A DNA stretch of 64,000 nt from Melioribacter roseus. Its GTDB lineage: Bacteria > Bacteroidota > Ignavibacteria > Ignavibacteriales > Melioribacteraceae. How positions within the stretch are numbered: the stretch's first letter is position 1; each line of letters opens with the position of its first letter. This document shows, piece after piece, positions 15,142 through 25,395 of the stretch. Below the pieces are notes generated by a model that saw nothing but the letters and a program-made list of their open reading frames with translations, was not told the origin of the DNA and did not search any database. The position numbers were made by a program, and so were the translations under genes. Where the stretch lies: positions 1 through 64,000 of the forward strand of contig DYLK01000002.1 in assembly GCA_020722065.1 (NCBI GenBank). Reading direction: 5' to 3'.

Positions 15142-18100
15142 ATGAAAATTTTATCAAAACTTATTTTAATTATCATTTTATTTTCAATTGAAATGATGGC
15201 TGAAGATAAGCCAAAAGAAAATCTATTAATGGAAAGTAAAACTTATTCTGGATTAAAATTTAGAAGTATTGGTCCAGCATTTACATCTGGGAGAATTGCA
15301 GATTTCGCAGTGAACCCCAAAAATTATTCAGAATATTATGTTGCTTCGGCATCGGGTGGAGTTTGGAAAACTAAAGATAGAGGAATAACATTTTCTTCTG
15401 TGTTTGATGGTTACGGAGCGTATTCAATCGGTTGCGTTGTAATTGATCCAAATAATACAAATGTTGTTTGGATTGGCACTGGTGAAAATAATCATCAACG
15501 TGCATTAGGTTATGGAAACGGCGTTTTCCGAAGCCGTGATGGTGGAAAATCTTGGGAAAATATGGGATTAAAGGAATCTCGACATATCGGCGGAATTGTA
15601 ATTGACCCTCGTAATTCGAATACAATTTTTGTCGCTGCCGAAGGTTCAACTTGGGGAAGTGGAAAAGAACGCGGTCTTTATAAAACCACTGACGGAGGTA
15701 AAACTTGGAGAAATGTACTTTTTATCAGTGAAAATACAGGTGTAAATAACGTTATAATGGACCCTGAAAATCCAAATATTTTATATGCAACTTCTGAACA
15801 AAGAAGAAGACATATTTTTACGAAAATTGGTGGCGGACCTGAATCTGCTGTTTATAAATCTGAAGATAATGGTGAAACGTGGCGAAAAATTATGAAAGGT
15901 TTACCAACAGATGATATTGGAGGGATGGGAATCGCTGTTTCCAAAGTTAATTCAAATGTAGTTTACTTGATTGTTGAGGCTGCTTACGATGGAAGTGGAT
16001 TTTATCGTTCAGAAGATAAAGGTGAAACGTGGGTAAAAATGAGCGATTATTCCGCAAGCGGACAATATTATAATGAAATATATTGCGACCCCAAAGACAT
16101 AAATAAAGTATATTCTGTCGAAACCTTTTCAAAATATACTCTTGATGGTGGAAAAACTTGGAATAATATCAGTTTAAACGAACGACACGTGGATGACCAT
16201 GCAATGTGGATTGAACCCGAAAATACCAACCATTTTCTTATTGGAGGAGATGGCGGTGTTTACGAAACTTATGATGGTGGAAATAACTTCAGATTTGTTT
16301 CTAATTTGCCTGTCACACAATTATATCGAGTAAATGTTGATAATGATTTACCATTCTACAATGTTTATGGTGGAACACAAGACAATAATAGTTTTGGCGG
16401 TCCATCTCAAACAATTTCTGAAGATGGGATTGTTAATTCCGATTGGTTCATTACAAATGGTGGGGATGGATTTTGGGGAGCTGTTGATCCGAAAAATCCA
16501 AATATTGTTTACGCAGAATCGCAGTACGGCAATATTGTCCGTTACGATAGACAAAGTGGAGAATCAATTTTTATTCGTCCAGAACCCGAAAAAGGCGAAA
16601 AATCTTTCAAATGGAATTGGAATACTCCGCTTGTATTAAGTAAACACAGCAATACTACTTTATATATAGCAGCCAACTTTGTTTTCAAAAGTGAAGATAG
16701 AGGAAACACTTGGAAGCGAATTAGTAACGATATCACTTCGCAAACAGATAGAAATTCTTGGAAAGTGATGGATAAATATTGGAGTTACGATGCCGTACAA
16801 AAAGATGTTTCAACTTCACTTTGGGGAACAGCCGTTTCGTTTGCAGAATCGCCAATTAACCCAAACTTGCTTTTTGTTGGAACTGACGATGGTGTTATTT
16901 CAGTTACAGAAGATGGCAAAAATTGGAAACAAATAAAATCTTTTCCAAATATTCCTGAATACACTTATGTAAGCGATATTTTAGCATCAAAATTTGATGA
17001 AAACATTGTATTTGCAAGTTTTGATAATAGTAATCGAGATGATTTCAAACCGTATCTTCTTGTTAGTTTAGATAAAGGAAAATCTTGGAAATCAATTGCT
17101 AATAATTTGCCCGAAAATGGAATGATTCATTCGATTGAACAAGATTTCAAAAATCCCAACTTACTATTCGTTGGGACTGAATTCGGCTTCTTCTTTTCTC
17201 CTGATAGAGGTGAAAATTGGATTCAACTTAAATCTGGGTTACCAGATATTCCTGTAAAAGATATTGCAATTCAAGAAAGAGAAAATGATTTAGTATTAGC
17301 AACTTTTGGTAGAGGATTTTATATTTTAGATGATTACTCGCCATTACGCAATATTTCCGAAGAATTTTTTAAGCAAAATGATAGTTACCTTTTCCCAATT
17401 AAAGATGCATTGGCTTATATTGAAACTGGAAAACGTTACGGTCAAGGCTCAACATATTTCCGTGGACAAAATCCAGAATTTGGTGCAACTTTCACTTACT
17501 TTTTAAAGGAAGTTCCTAAAACTAAATCAGAAATTCGAAAAGAATCTGAAATGCAACTTTTTAAGGAAAGTAAGCCTATTCCACAACCGAATTATGAAAC
17601 AATTAGAGCTGAAAAAAGAGAACTTAAACCTCATTTAATCTTTACAATTCTTGATGACAATAATGAAGTTGTTCGTAGATTAACATCAAATGCAAGTAGC
17701 GGAATTGGTAGAATTAATTGGGATTTACGATATTCAAATACTTTTCCAGTGAATCTGAAGGACAAAAAATTTAATCCATTGCAAAAATCTTCTGGAATTA
17801 GAGTTTTGCCTGGGAAATACAAAGTTTTTATGTCGCTTTATCACGATGGGAAAATCATTGAATTAGCAGACACAATCGATTTTTTGGTCAAAAAACTTGA
17901 AAATTCTTCGCTTCCTACAAATAAACCAAACGAAATTTATCAATTTCAAAAACAAGTAGTTGAAATTGTAAAATCTGTACGAGCTACTGAACAATTCACT
18001 CAGAATTTAGTTGAACGTGTTGAATATTTGAAGCAAACCGTTTATCAAAATCCAAATTTTGATATACAAACTTTTGCGAAGTTGCAACATATTTCAGACA

Positions 18101-18405
18101 AATTGGATGATATTTTATTCTTATTTAATGGTATAAAAGCTAAAGCCAGCCAGGAAGAAGTTCCACCACAAAACGTTCCAATTAACGAAAGATTAAATTA
18201 CTTGATTTGGACACATTGGAGTTCATCTTCAGATTTATTAACAACTGAAAAAAATATTTATAAAATTCTGATGGAAGAATTTCCTCCAATATTAAGCGAA
18301 GTGAAAAAAATATATTTCGATGAAATTCTAAAGATCGAGCAACAATTTGATAAAATTGGAATTCCATGGTCTCCAGGTAGAATTCCCCAATTCAATAAAG
18401 ATTAG
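15142..18405 (+). CDS. Secreted BNR/Asp-box beta-propeller protein (sortilin/VPS10-like)
   Basis: A 1087-residue protein with an N-terminal signal peptide (hydrophobic residues 5-20). It then carries GLKFRSIGPAFTSGRIADF and many Asp-box repeats such as WKTKDRGITF, FRSRDGGKSW, YKTTDGGKTW and YRSEDKGETW. These repeats make seven- to ten-bladed propellers. Proteins with this opening are often annotated as glycosyl hydrolases, but no catalytic residues are evident here. The last 250 residues contain a beta domain and helices. It probably sits in the periplasm or outside the cell; the substrate is unknown. A terminator follows. Confidence 0.8.
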   Translation: MKILSKLILIIILFSIEMMAEDKPKENLLMESKTYSGLKFRSIGPAFTSGRIADFAVNPKNYSEYYVASASGGVWKTKDRGITFSSVFDGYGAYSIGCVVIDPNNTNVVWIGTGENNHQRALGYGNGVFRSRDGGKSWENMGLKESRHIGGIVIDPRNSNTIFVAAEGSTWGSGKERGLYKTTDGGKTWRNVLFISENTGVNNVIMDPENPNILYATSEQRRRHIFTKIGGGPESAVYKSEDNGETWRKIMKGLPTDDIGGMGIAVSKVNSNVVYLIVEAAYDGSGFYRSEDKGETWVKMSDYSASGQYYNEIYCDPKDINKVYSVETFSKYTLDGGKTWNNISLNERHVDDHAMWIEPENTNHFLIGGDGGVYETYDGGNNFRFVSNLPVTQLYRVNVDNDLPFYNVYGGTQDNNSFGGPSQTISEDGIVNSDWFITNGGDGFWGAVDPKNPNIVYAESQYGNIVRYDRQSGESIFIRPEPEKGEKSFKWNWNTPLVLSKHSNTTLYIAANFVFKSEDRGNTWKRISNDITSQTDRNSWKVMDKYWSYDAVQKDVSTSLWGTAVSFAESPINPNLLFVGTDDGVISVTEDGKNWKQIKSFPNIPEYTYVSDILASKFDENIVFASFDNSNRDDFKPYLLVSLDKGKSWKSIANNLPENGMIHSIEQDFKNPNLLFVGTEFGFFFSPDRGENWIQLKSGLPDIPVKDIAIQERENDLVLATFGRGFYILDDYSPLRNISEEFFKQNDSYLFPIKDALAYIETGKRYGQGSTYFRGQNPEFGATFTYFLKEVPKTKSEIRKESEMQLFKESKPIPQPNYETIRAEKRELKPHLIFTILDDNNEVVRRLTSNASSGIGRINWDLRYSNTFPVNLKDKKFNPLQKSSGIRVLPGKYKVFMSLYHDGKIIELADTIDFLVKKLENSSLPTNKPNEIYQFQKQVVEIVKSVRATEQFTQNLVERVEYLKQTVYQNPNFDIQTFAKLQHISDKLDDILFLFNGIKAKASQEEVPPQNVPINERLNYLIWTHWSSSSDLLTTEKNIYKILMEEFPPILSEVKKIYFDEILKIEQQFDKIGIPWSPGRIPQFNKD

Positions 18406-18414
18406 TAAAATTAC

Positions 18415-18444
18415 AAAAAAGCCTTTCTTTGAAAGGTTTTTTTG
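18415..18444 (+). terminator. Terminator after the BNR-repeat gene
   Basis: CCTTTC (18422-18427) pairs with GAAAGG (18431-18436) across a 3-base loop, flanked by an A run on the left and a T run on the right that extend the stem and supply the U tract. It starts 9 bases past the stop. Confidence 0.85.
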
Positions 18445-18552
18445 TGGTATTTTTTATAGAACTTAATCGCTTGGTAACTTTGTAGTTATCGGACAAAAGT
18501 TATCGTTTTTAAGTAACTTTTTAAAAAGGGAAAAATTTTAATTTAATTCAAA

Positions 18553-20652
18553 TTAAAACGCTTCGCCAATTCCAATATGAAATGTAAATGTTTCGGCTAA
18601 AATAGCTTTTTGGAAGAATGATTTTCTATTTTGAGGATCGTAAAACTTAAAAGCAAAATCTAACCGAATAGGGAAAAAATCGGTATAAAATCGAAGTCCA
18701 AAACCAGTAGCAATAGCAACTTGTTTCCAAGTGAATTCAGAAAAATTTATCCACGTATTTCCAAAATCAATAAAAGTTGTTCCACCAAAGCTACCAATTA
18801 TTTTAGTTCGATATTCAACCGAACCTTCGAGAAGTGAAAAGCCACCTGGCGAAAAATTTCGCAACATTATTGCTTCAAAATCATTTGGATTTATGGAGCT
18901 AAAATTTATTCCAGAATTATTTGGAACAAGTTCTCTATTTCGCCAGCCTCGCACGGAATTGCTTCCACCAACATATAATCTTTCATCGAGTGGAATATTG
19001 GTAATATCTCCAGAAATAGAGTAGATTTCTCCAACTTTCAGTTTAAGTCCCAAAGTTTTACTCTTTGTAGAAATAAAGGACGGATAATATGTTGCCGAAC
19101 CAACAAATTTTAAATATCCTGGTTGAGGTAATTCCGAAGTAAAAATTGATTGAAATGCTTTCACTAAATTATTTCCATCTTCAATTGAAAGAGAAAATGA
19201 ATATCCTTTTGTCGGAAATAAGAAATCGTTTGTAGCATTCTTCATAAAATTTAGACCAATAAACAAATTGTTTCCACTGTTTGAAATATTACTTAAATCT
19301 GAATTTTTTAGACTTTCTAAAAGTTGATTTTGTTCGTCTGGTGGATAATTATTAATAATGTAATTTTTGAATAAGTTAAAAACATAATCACTTTTGTAAA
19401 CATAATACGAGTTCTGAAAACGAATATTTGCACCAAAACCTGTTAAAAAAACCCATTTTGGTAAAATAAATTCTAATGAAAGTTTTGTCCCAAAAATATT
19501 TGAAAAATACTCGCTTCGTCTATTTTGAATTGTGTAGTAAGTTTCAAATTTTGTGTAAATCTGTCTGTCAAAAAGAAATGGTTGCTCTATACTTAATCTC
19601 GAATCAAAATATCCGTAGAAAAGGCTATCAATTTTTGAAAGATTTGCAAGCAAAACTTCAGGTTCCTGGGCAGTTGCCGAGAATTGCAAATTCAATTTTC
19701 GGGCGTCACCTAAAAAATTTCGATGTAAAAATCCAACTGAAAGTCCAAAGTTGAATACATTATCTTCGTTATTTGCAATAATTTCGGGAGAAATATCATT
19801 TCTTAATTTTGTCTCGGTTTCAATTGTTAATTCAATAGTTTTAGATAAACTATCCAAATTTGTAACTTTTGTTGTCGCAGAATTGAATAAATCAGTTCTA
19901 TAAAGTCTTGCATCTCCAAGTTGAATTTCACGTAAATTATACCAATCATTTACTTTCACACCTGAAAGTTTGACTGTTAATTCATCATCGACATAATTTT
20001 CTGTTGGATTTTTTGAAATTACTTTTGGTTCAACATACTTGTACTTTCCGCCAGGTTTTAGCAATAGTGATAAATCGACCAAATTCCGAATTGTATCAAT
20101 TACAACTTTAGGTTTTTCAAATTTTGAAAGAAGGTAGCCACTATTTTTTAATGTTGAAAGAATATTGCTAGTCTCAGAATTAACTAAATCCGCAGAATAG
20201 TATATCTGAGTATCGATAATAGATTCTTCGGTAATTTGAGCTAAAATTTTTGGATCGAGTGCTTGATAATTTTCTCGCTCAATTTTTGAAATCCTTGACC
20301 TTTCTTTTTCGCTAATTAAAAAATTGATTTTTATCTTATTCTCTTCAATTTCAGTTTTGCAAACAACTTTTGCTTTAAAATAACCTTGTGATTTATAATA
20401 ATTTAATAGAGATTTTACATCTCTTTGAACTACCAAAGAATCGTAATATTCTGGAGGACTTCCGATTGAAGGACTTATAGTATATAGCCATCTTAAAATA
20501 GCGAGTGGATTTTCCTTTGAAACAATTACATCTTCAAGTAAATGTGTTTGGATTTTTTCATTTCCAATGAAATTTATAGATTCAATTTCGTAGCTCTGAG
20601 CAAATATTTGGGTTGCAAGAAAAAGATTAATTATCAGAAAAAGTTTATGCAT
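18553..20652 (-). CDS. Omp85/BamA-TamA family outer-membrane protein
   Basis: A 699-residue protein with a cleavable signal peptide (MHKLFLIINLFLATQIFAQ). POTRA-like domains follow in the first 290 residues, and a C-terminal surface-antigen barrel carries the conserved VRGWRNREL-type motif (VGGSNSVRGWRNREL, near residue 560). It is probably a TamA-like translocation or assembly factor in the outer membrane; it is shorter than a canonical BamA with five POTRA domains. It has its own transcription unit, because a terminator separates it from the upstream maeB. Confidence 0.82.
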   Translation of the reverse strand: MHKLFLIINLFLATQIFAQSYEIESINFIGNEKIQTHLLEDVIVSKENPLAILRWLYTISPSIGSPPEYYDSLVVQRDVKSLLNYYKSQGYFKAKVVCKTEIEENKIKINFLISEKERSRISKIERENYQALDPKILAQITEESIIDTQIYYSADLVNSETSNILSTLKNSGYLLSKFEKPKVVIDTIRNLVDLSLLLKPGGKYKYVEPKVISKNPTENYVDDELTVKLSGVKVNDWYNLREIQLGDARLYRTDLFNSATTKVTNLDSLSKTIELTIETETKLRNDISPEIIANNEDNVFNFGLSVGFLHRNFLGDARKLNLQFSATAQEPEVLLANLSKIDSLFYGYFDSRLSIEQPFLFDRQIYTKFETYYTIQNRRSEYFSNIFGTKLSLEFILPKWVFLTGFGANIRFQNSYYVYKSDYVFNLFKNYIINNYPPDEQNQLLESLKNSDLSNISNSGNNLFIGLNFMKNATNDFLFPTKGYSFSLSIEDGNNLVKAFQSIFTSELPQPGYLKFVGSATYYPSFISTKSKTLGLKLKVGEIYSISGDITNIPLDERLYVGGSNSVRGWRNRELVPNNSGINFSSINPNDFEAIMLRNFSPGGFSLLEGSVEYRTKIIGSFGGTTFIDFGNTWINFSEFTWKQVAIATGFGLRFYTDFFPIRLDFAFKFYDPQNRKSFFQKAILAETFTFHIGIGEAF

Positions 20653-20726
20653 TCAACCAGTTATTTTTTTATTTCTAATATAACAATTAAAAATAATCAT
20701 TGATCATATTTTTGATTATCAAATTA

Positions 20727-20762
20727 AAAAACCTTCAAAAATGTTACTTCTTGAAGGTTTTT
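20727..20762. terminator. Bidirectional-looking terminator after maeB
   Basis: AAAAACCTTCAA (20727-20738) pairs with TTGAAGGTTTTT (20751-20762) across a 12-base loop. The A/T-rich stem ends can act in either direction; the useful one is leftward, ending maeB transcription before the Omp85 gene. Confidence 0.75.
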
Positions 20763-20782
20763 ATGAAATCTATTTCAGATAT

Positions 20783-23041
20783 TTATTTGCTTTTATGTTC
20801 GGCATCAACAACTGCAATTGCTGTCATATTGATAATATCATCAACAGTAGCCCCGCGTTGCAACACGTGAATAGATTTTTTCATTCCCATAAGAACTGGA
20901 CCGATTACTGTTGCACCAGCAGCTCTTTCTAACAATTTATACGCAATATTTCCCGCAGTCAAATTTGGGAAAATCAAAATATTGGCATCACCTTGAATAG
21001 CTGAGAATTGGAATTCTTCTTTAGCAAGTGCTGGAAATAAAGCAACATCAGCTTGCATATCACCGTCAATAATCAATTCTGGTTTCTTAGATTTTACAAT
21101 TTGCAATGCTTTCTGAATTTTTATTACATCATCATTAACTACACTACCAAAGTTTGAATATGATAATAAAGCAACTTTTGGAACAATATCAAATCGTTGT
21201 ACCATTTCAGCAGCTGAAATTGCAATAGTTGCCAATTCTTCAGAAGTTGGGTTAATATTTACTGTTGTATCCGCAAAGAAAAGAACTTTATTTCCGAGTA
21301 TAACCATACTTAAACCAGAAACAATGTCAATATTTTTGCTTGTCCCAACGCATTGAAGAGCAGGACGAATGGTAGTTGGATAACTTGCAGTTAAACCTCC
21401 AACAAGAGCATCAGCATATCCTTTTTGAACCAAAAGAGAACCAAAATAATTGGGTTCTTTTACTAATTCATACGCTTTTTTAAGGTTAACTCCTCTTCTT
21501 TGTCTTTTTTCGTAAAGGTAATTTGCAAATTCTGTTAATCTTTCTCCTTTTTCTTCAGGATCGCAGATTTCAAAAACAGTAGGATCAAATCCCATTGTTT
21601 TAATTTTTTCGACAATTATTTCTTTATTTCCAAGTAATATTGGTTTTGCGATCTTTCCTTTGTAAACACCGTGTGCTGCACGAATTATAGTTTCATTTTC
21701 ACCTTCAGGATAAACAACTTTTTTCGGCATCGTTTGTGCTTTATGAATCATTAATCGTACAATTTCTTTTGTAAGCCCTAATCTTTCTTTCAAAGAAGCT
21801 TCGTATTCATCCCAATCTGCTATCGGATTTTGAGCTACACCAGTTTCCATTGCTGCTCTTGCGACTGCTGGAGCAACTTTCCAAAGTACACGTGGATCAA
21901 ATGGTTTCGGAATTATATATTCTCTACCAAAAGAAAAATGTTTGCCTCCGTAAGCTCTTAAAACATTTTCTGGAATCTTTTCTTTTGCGAGTTCAGATAA
22001 AGCTTTAACTGCAGCCATTTTCATTTCTTCATTGATTTTGGTAGCTCGAACATCCAAAGCACCTCTAAAAATGAATGGAAATCCAAGTACATTATTTACT
22101 TGGTTTGGATAATCGCTTCTTCCAGTTGCTATAATAACATCTTTGCGTGCATCAACTGCATCATTGTATGTTATTTCAGGATCGGGATTTGCCATTGCAA
22201 AAATTACTGGAGTTTGGTTCATACTTCTTACCATATCTTTTGAAACAAGATTTGGTTTTGATAGTCCCATAAAAGCATCAGCACCTTTCATTGCTTCTTC
22301 TAAAGATTTGTATTCTTTCGTAGTTGCAAATTCTTGTTTGTATTTATTTAGGTCTGTTCTTCCTTTATGAATATGTCCTTTTGAATCAAACATTGCAATA
22401 TTTTCAATTTTGACTCCAGCACGAACATATAATTTGCTACAAGCTATTCCTGCGGCGCCTGCTCCAACAACAACAATTCGCATATCTTCAAGTTTTTTCC
22501 CAGCAATTTCAGCAGCATTTATTAAAGCTGCACAAGATATAATAGCTGTTCCATGTTGATCATCATGAAAAACTGGAATATTCATTTCTTTTACAAGTGT
22601 TTCTTCTATTTCGAAACATTCAGGAGCTTTAATATCTTCTAAATTAATACCGCCAAATGTTGGTTCAAGTTGTTTAACAGTTTCAATTATTACTTTTGGA
22701 TCTTTCGAACGAAGTTCAATATCAAAAACATCTATATCTGCAAATCTTTTGAAAAGTACACCTTTTCCTTCCATTACGGGTTTGCCTGCTTCTGGTCCTA
22801 TATCACCAAGCCCTAAAACTGCGGTTCCATTTGAAACTACTGCGACAAGATTTCCCTTTGCTGTGTATTTGTAAACATCAGCAACATTTTTTTCAATTTC
22901 TCTACAAGGTTCGGCAACGCCTGGGGTATATGCCATTGATAATTCACGTGCTGTAAAACATGGTTTGGAAGCAATAACTTCAATTTTACCACGTCTGCCT
23001 TCGCTGTGGTATTTGAGTGCTTCTTCCTTTGTAACTGACAT
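20783..23041 (-). CDS. maeB: NADP-dependent malic enzyme with C-terminal phosphotransacetylase-like domain
   Basis: A 752-residue two-domain protein. Residues 1-425 are the malic enzyme: YTPGVAEPC near the N-terminus, HDDQHGTA for metal binding and the GAGAAGIA nucleotide motif. Residues 430-750 resemble phosphate acetyltransferase (VYPEGENETIIRAA, LVGGLTASYPTTIRP). Such MaeB-type enzymes convert malate to pyruvate and CO2 with NADP. The PTA-like part is thought to be regulatory, with acetyl-CoA as an allosteric ligand, rather than catalytic. Length is usual for the family. A single-gene unit with a terminator. Confidence 0.93.
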   Translation of the reverse strand: MSVTKEEALKYHSEGRRGKIEVIASKPCFTARELSMAYTPGVAEPCREIEKNVADVYKYTAKGNLVAVVSNGTAVLGLGDIGPEAGKPVMEGKGVLFKRFADIDVFDIELRSKDPKVIIETVKQLEPTFGGINLEDIKAPECFEIEETLVKEMNIPVFHDDQHGTAIISCAALINAAEIAGKKLEDMRIVVVGAGAAGIACSKLYVRAGVKIENIAMFDSKGHIHKGRTDLNKYKQEFATTKEYKSLEEAMKGADAFMGLSKPNLVSKDMVRSMNQTPVIFAMANPDPEITYNDAVDARKDVIIATGRSDYPNQVNNVLGFPFIFRGALDVRATKINEEMKMAAVKALSELAKEKIPENVLRAYGGKHFSFGREYIIPKPFDPRVLWKVAPAVARAAMETGVAQNPIADWDEYEASLKERLGLTKEIVRLMIHKAQTMPKKVVYPEGENETIIRAAHGVYKGKIAKPILLGNKEIIVEKIKTMGFDPTVFEICDPEEKGERLTEFANYLYEKRQRRGVNLKKAYELVKEPNYFGSLLVQKGYADALVGGLTASYPTTIRPALQCVGTSKNIDIVSGLSMVILGNKVLFFADTTVNINPTSEELATIAISAAEMVQRFDIVPKVALLSYSNFGSVVNDDVIKIQKALQIVKSKKPELIIDGDMQADVALFPALAKEEFQFSAIQGDANILIFPNLTAGNIAYKLLERAAGATVIGPVLMGMKKSIHVLQRGATVDDIINMTAIAVVDAEHKSK

Positions 23042-23100
23042 TTTATTTTCCTCTAATGTTTATTTTTTAAATTGGATATTTAAGTCCAACAAAATTAAAC

Positions 23101-23135
23101 AAAAAAGCCATCTAAATAAAGATGGCTTGATAAAA
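23101..23135 (-). terminator. Terminator after frr
   Basis: AAGCCATCT (23105-23113) pairs with AGATGGCTT (23120-23128). On the minus strand the stem is followed by TTTTTTG. It ends the translation-gene cluster 29 bases past the frr stop. Confidence 0.85.
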
Positions 23136-23156
23136 AAAGAGATAAATTTGTGTTTT

Positions 23157-23714
23157 TTATATTTCCATAATTTCTTTTTCTTTGTCAGCAGTAATTTCGT
23201 CAATTTTCTTGATGCTTTCATCTGTCAATTTCTGAACTTCTATTTCAAAACTTTTCATTTCATCTTCTGATATTTCTTTATTTTTTTCTTGTCTTTTGAT
23301 GTGTTCGTTTGCATCTCGACGAACGTTACGTACTGCAATTTTATTTTCTTCAGCAAATTTTTTGACCAATTTTACCATATCTTTTCTTCTTTCTTGAGTA
23401 AGGGGTGGAATTGGTATTCTGATGTTTGTTCCATCATTCATTGGATTTAAACCTAATTGTGCTGATAGAATTGCTTTTTCAATTTTATCAATCATATTTC
23501 TATCCCACGGAGTTATAGAAAGTGAATGTGCATCAAGAACTGTTAGATTTCCTACTTGATTTAATGGAGTTAAATTTCCGTAATAATCAACTTTTATTCC
23601 ATCAAGTAAAGCAGTGGTTGCTTTTCCTGTTCTAATTTTTGCAAGTTCGTGACGAAAAGCATCTAAAGTTTTAATCATTCTATCTTTTGCGTCTTTAATA
23701 TATTGATTATGCAT
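23157..23714 (-). CDS. frr: Ribosome recycling factor
   Basis: 185 residues, the usual RRF length. The conserved features are the N-terminal helix with LAKIRTGKATTALLDGIKVDYYG, the LTQERRKDMVKLVKK helix and NVRRDAN. Together with EF-G it splits ribosomes after termination. It sits 21 bp downstream of pyrH, the common tsf-pyrH-frr order. Confidence 0.97.
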   Translation of the reverse strand: MHNQYIKDAKDRMIKTLDAFRHELAKIRTGKATTALLDGIKVDYYGNLTPLNQVGNLTVLDAHSLSITPWDRNMIDKIEKAILSAQLGLNPMNDGTNIRIPIPPLTQERRKDMVKLVKKFAEENKIAVRNVRRDANEHIKRQEKNKEISEDEMKSFEIEVQKLTDESIKKIDEITADKEKEIMEI

Positions 23715-23735
23715 AATTACCTCAATAATTACTTA

Positions 23736-24458
23736 TTAATTTTGCTTAATGCTTGTTCCAATGGAATGTCCAAACACAATTTTTTTAAGATTTCCTGGAA
23801 TATTCATATTGAAAACTCTGATTTCTAATTTATTTTCTTTGCATAAGCTAATTGCAGTTAAATCCATCACTCTTAAATTTTTTTGAAGTACTTCAATATA
23901 ATTAATTTCGCCGAACATATTAGCTTCTGGATTTTTTTCTGGGTCAGAATCGTAAACTCCATCAACTCGAGTGCCTTTTAAAATAATATCAGCTTCTATT
24001 TCAACTGCCCTAAGTGAAGCAGCTGTATCTGTACTAAAATAAGGATTACCAGTTCCAGCACCAAAAATTACTACTCTTCCTTTTTCAAGATGACGCACAG
24101 CTCGTCTTCTAATATAAGGTTCTGCAATTTGTTCCATTTTAATAGCAGAAAGTAATCGAGTGTGTAATCCATGATTTTCCAAAGAATTTTGTAATGCAAG
24201 GGCATTTATCATTGTAGCTAACATTCCCATGTGATCGCCTGTTACACGTTCAATTCCTTGCTTATTGGCATTTAAACCACGATAAATATTTCCGCCACCA
24301 ATTACTATTCCAACTTGAACGCCAAGTTCGTGAATTTCTTTAATCTCATTAGAAAAGAAATCTAAAATTTCAGGGTCTATTCCTGTAGATAATTTCCCCA
24401 TTAGCGATTCACCGCTGAGTTTGAGTAATATTCGTTTATACTTTGTTTGTGTTTGCAT
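23736..24458 (-). CDS. pyrH: UMP kinase
   Basis: A 240-residue amino-acid-kinase-fold enzyme that phosphorylates UMP to [17 protein letters not shown] at the N-terminus and [11 protein letters not shown] are the phosphate-binding motifs; [13 protein letters not shown] is the UMP-binding loop. It lies between tsf and frr, with a terminator-like hairpin separating it from tsf. Confidence 0.97.
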   Translation of the reverse strand: MQTQTKYKRILLKLSGESLMGKLSTGIDPEILDFFSNEIKEIHELGVQVGIVIGGGNIYRGLNANKQGIERVTGDHMGMLATMINALALQNSLENHGLHTRLLSAIKMEQIAEPYIRRRAVRHLEKGRVVIFGAGTGNPYFSTDTAASLRAVEIEADIILKGTRVDGVYDSDPEKNPEANMFGEINYIEVLQKNLRVMDLTAISLCKENKLEIRVFNMNIPGNLKKIVFGHSIGTSIKQN

Positions 24459-24477
24459 AATTTTTTTGATGTAAAAA

Positions 24478-24504
24478 AAAAGGTCTTACAAAAAAAGACC
24501 TTTT
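24478..24504 (-). terminator. Hairpin terminator between tsf and pyrH
   Basis: AAAAGGTCTT (24478-24487) pairs with AAGACCTTTT (24495-24504) across 7 bases. Leftward transcription meets a run of T immediately after the stem. It may only partly end tsf transcription, setting a lower level for pyrH-frr. Confidence 0.75.
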
Positions 24505-24516
24505 AGTTAATAATTT

Positions 24517-25377
24517 TTATTTTTTTTCATCTGCAACGTGAAATCTGTAGAATTTAGATAATTTAGCATTCAAAGCATTTTGCTTATTAAATTCTGATAA
24601 CAACTGCCCGACTGTTTTAGAATTATCTTTCACAAAAATTTGGTCAACCAAACAAACTTCTGAATAGAATTTGGAGATTTTACCATCTGCAATTTTCTCT
24701 AACATTTGTTCTGGTTTTCCTTCTTTACGAAGTAATTCCTTATAAATCTCTTTTTCTTTTTCAATTAGTTCTAAAGGTACTTCTTCTTTTGTAAGAAATT
24801 GTGGGTTCATTGCTGCAATTTGCATTGTAATATCTTTGATTAAACTTACCAATGAAGTATTTGATTTGCTTGCATTTTCTACTTTAATCAAAACACCAAG
24901 ATTTGCACCTGGATGAATATAATCGACAAAAAATCCATTTTCACATTTGTCAAGAGCAAAACGTGAAATTTCAATTTTTTCTCCAATTTTTCCAGTTGTT
25001 TCGTTAAGCAAAGTAGAAATGTTAGGATTTTCAATTGAAAGTAATTCTTCTAAGTTTGAAGGTTTTTTATCAATAATGATTTGTTGAACTGTTTCGGCAA
25101 ATTTTTTGAAATCATCACTATTTGCAACAAAATCCGTTTCACAGTTTACATCAAGAATTACAGCATCAGTTCCATCATTCCAAATTTTAGTTAGAATAAT
25201 TCCTTCTTTTGCTGATCTTTCAGCACGTTTAGCCGCTACTGAGGCACCTTTCTTTCTAAGAATTTCAATTGCTTTTTCAAAATCACCATCTGCTTCAGTA
25301 AGTGCTTTTTTGCAATCCATCATTCCAGCGCCGGTTTTATCACGTAAAATTTTTACATCGGCTGCGTTAATTGACAT
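24517..25377 (-). CDS. tsf: Elongation factor Ts
   Basis: A 286-residue nucleotide-exchange factor for EF-Tu. The N-terminal UBA-like domain carries VKILRDKTGAGMMDCKKAL, the family signature, followed by VLDVNCETDFVA. The length is typical. Start ATG is 18 bp after the rpsB stop, with which it is probably co-transcribed. Confidence 0.97.
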   Translation of the reverse strand: MSINAADVKILRDKTGAGMMDCKKALTEADGDFEKAIEILRKKGASVAAKRAERSAKEGIILTKIWNDGTDAVILDVNCETDFVANSDDFKKFAETVQQIIIDKKPSNLEELLSIENPNISTLLNETTGKIGEKIEISRFALDKCENGFFVDYIHPGANLGVLIKVENASKSNTSLVSLIKDITMQIAAMNPQFLTKEEVPLELIEKEKEIYKELLRKEGKPEQMLEKIADGKISKFYSEVCLVDQIFVKDNSKTVGQLLSEFNKQNALNAKLSKFYRFHVADEKK

Positions 25378-25395
25378 ATTATATATCCTTATTAA

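Noticed and set aside
15142-18405. The BNR-repeat protein as a true glycoside hydrolase.
   Set aside because: Only the propeller repeats are recognisable; no sialidase arginine triad or other catalytic set is evident.
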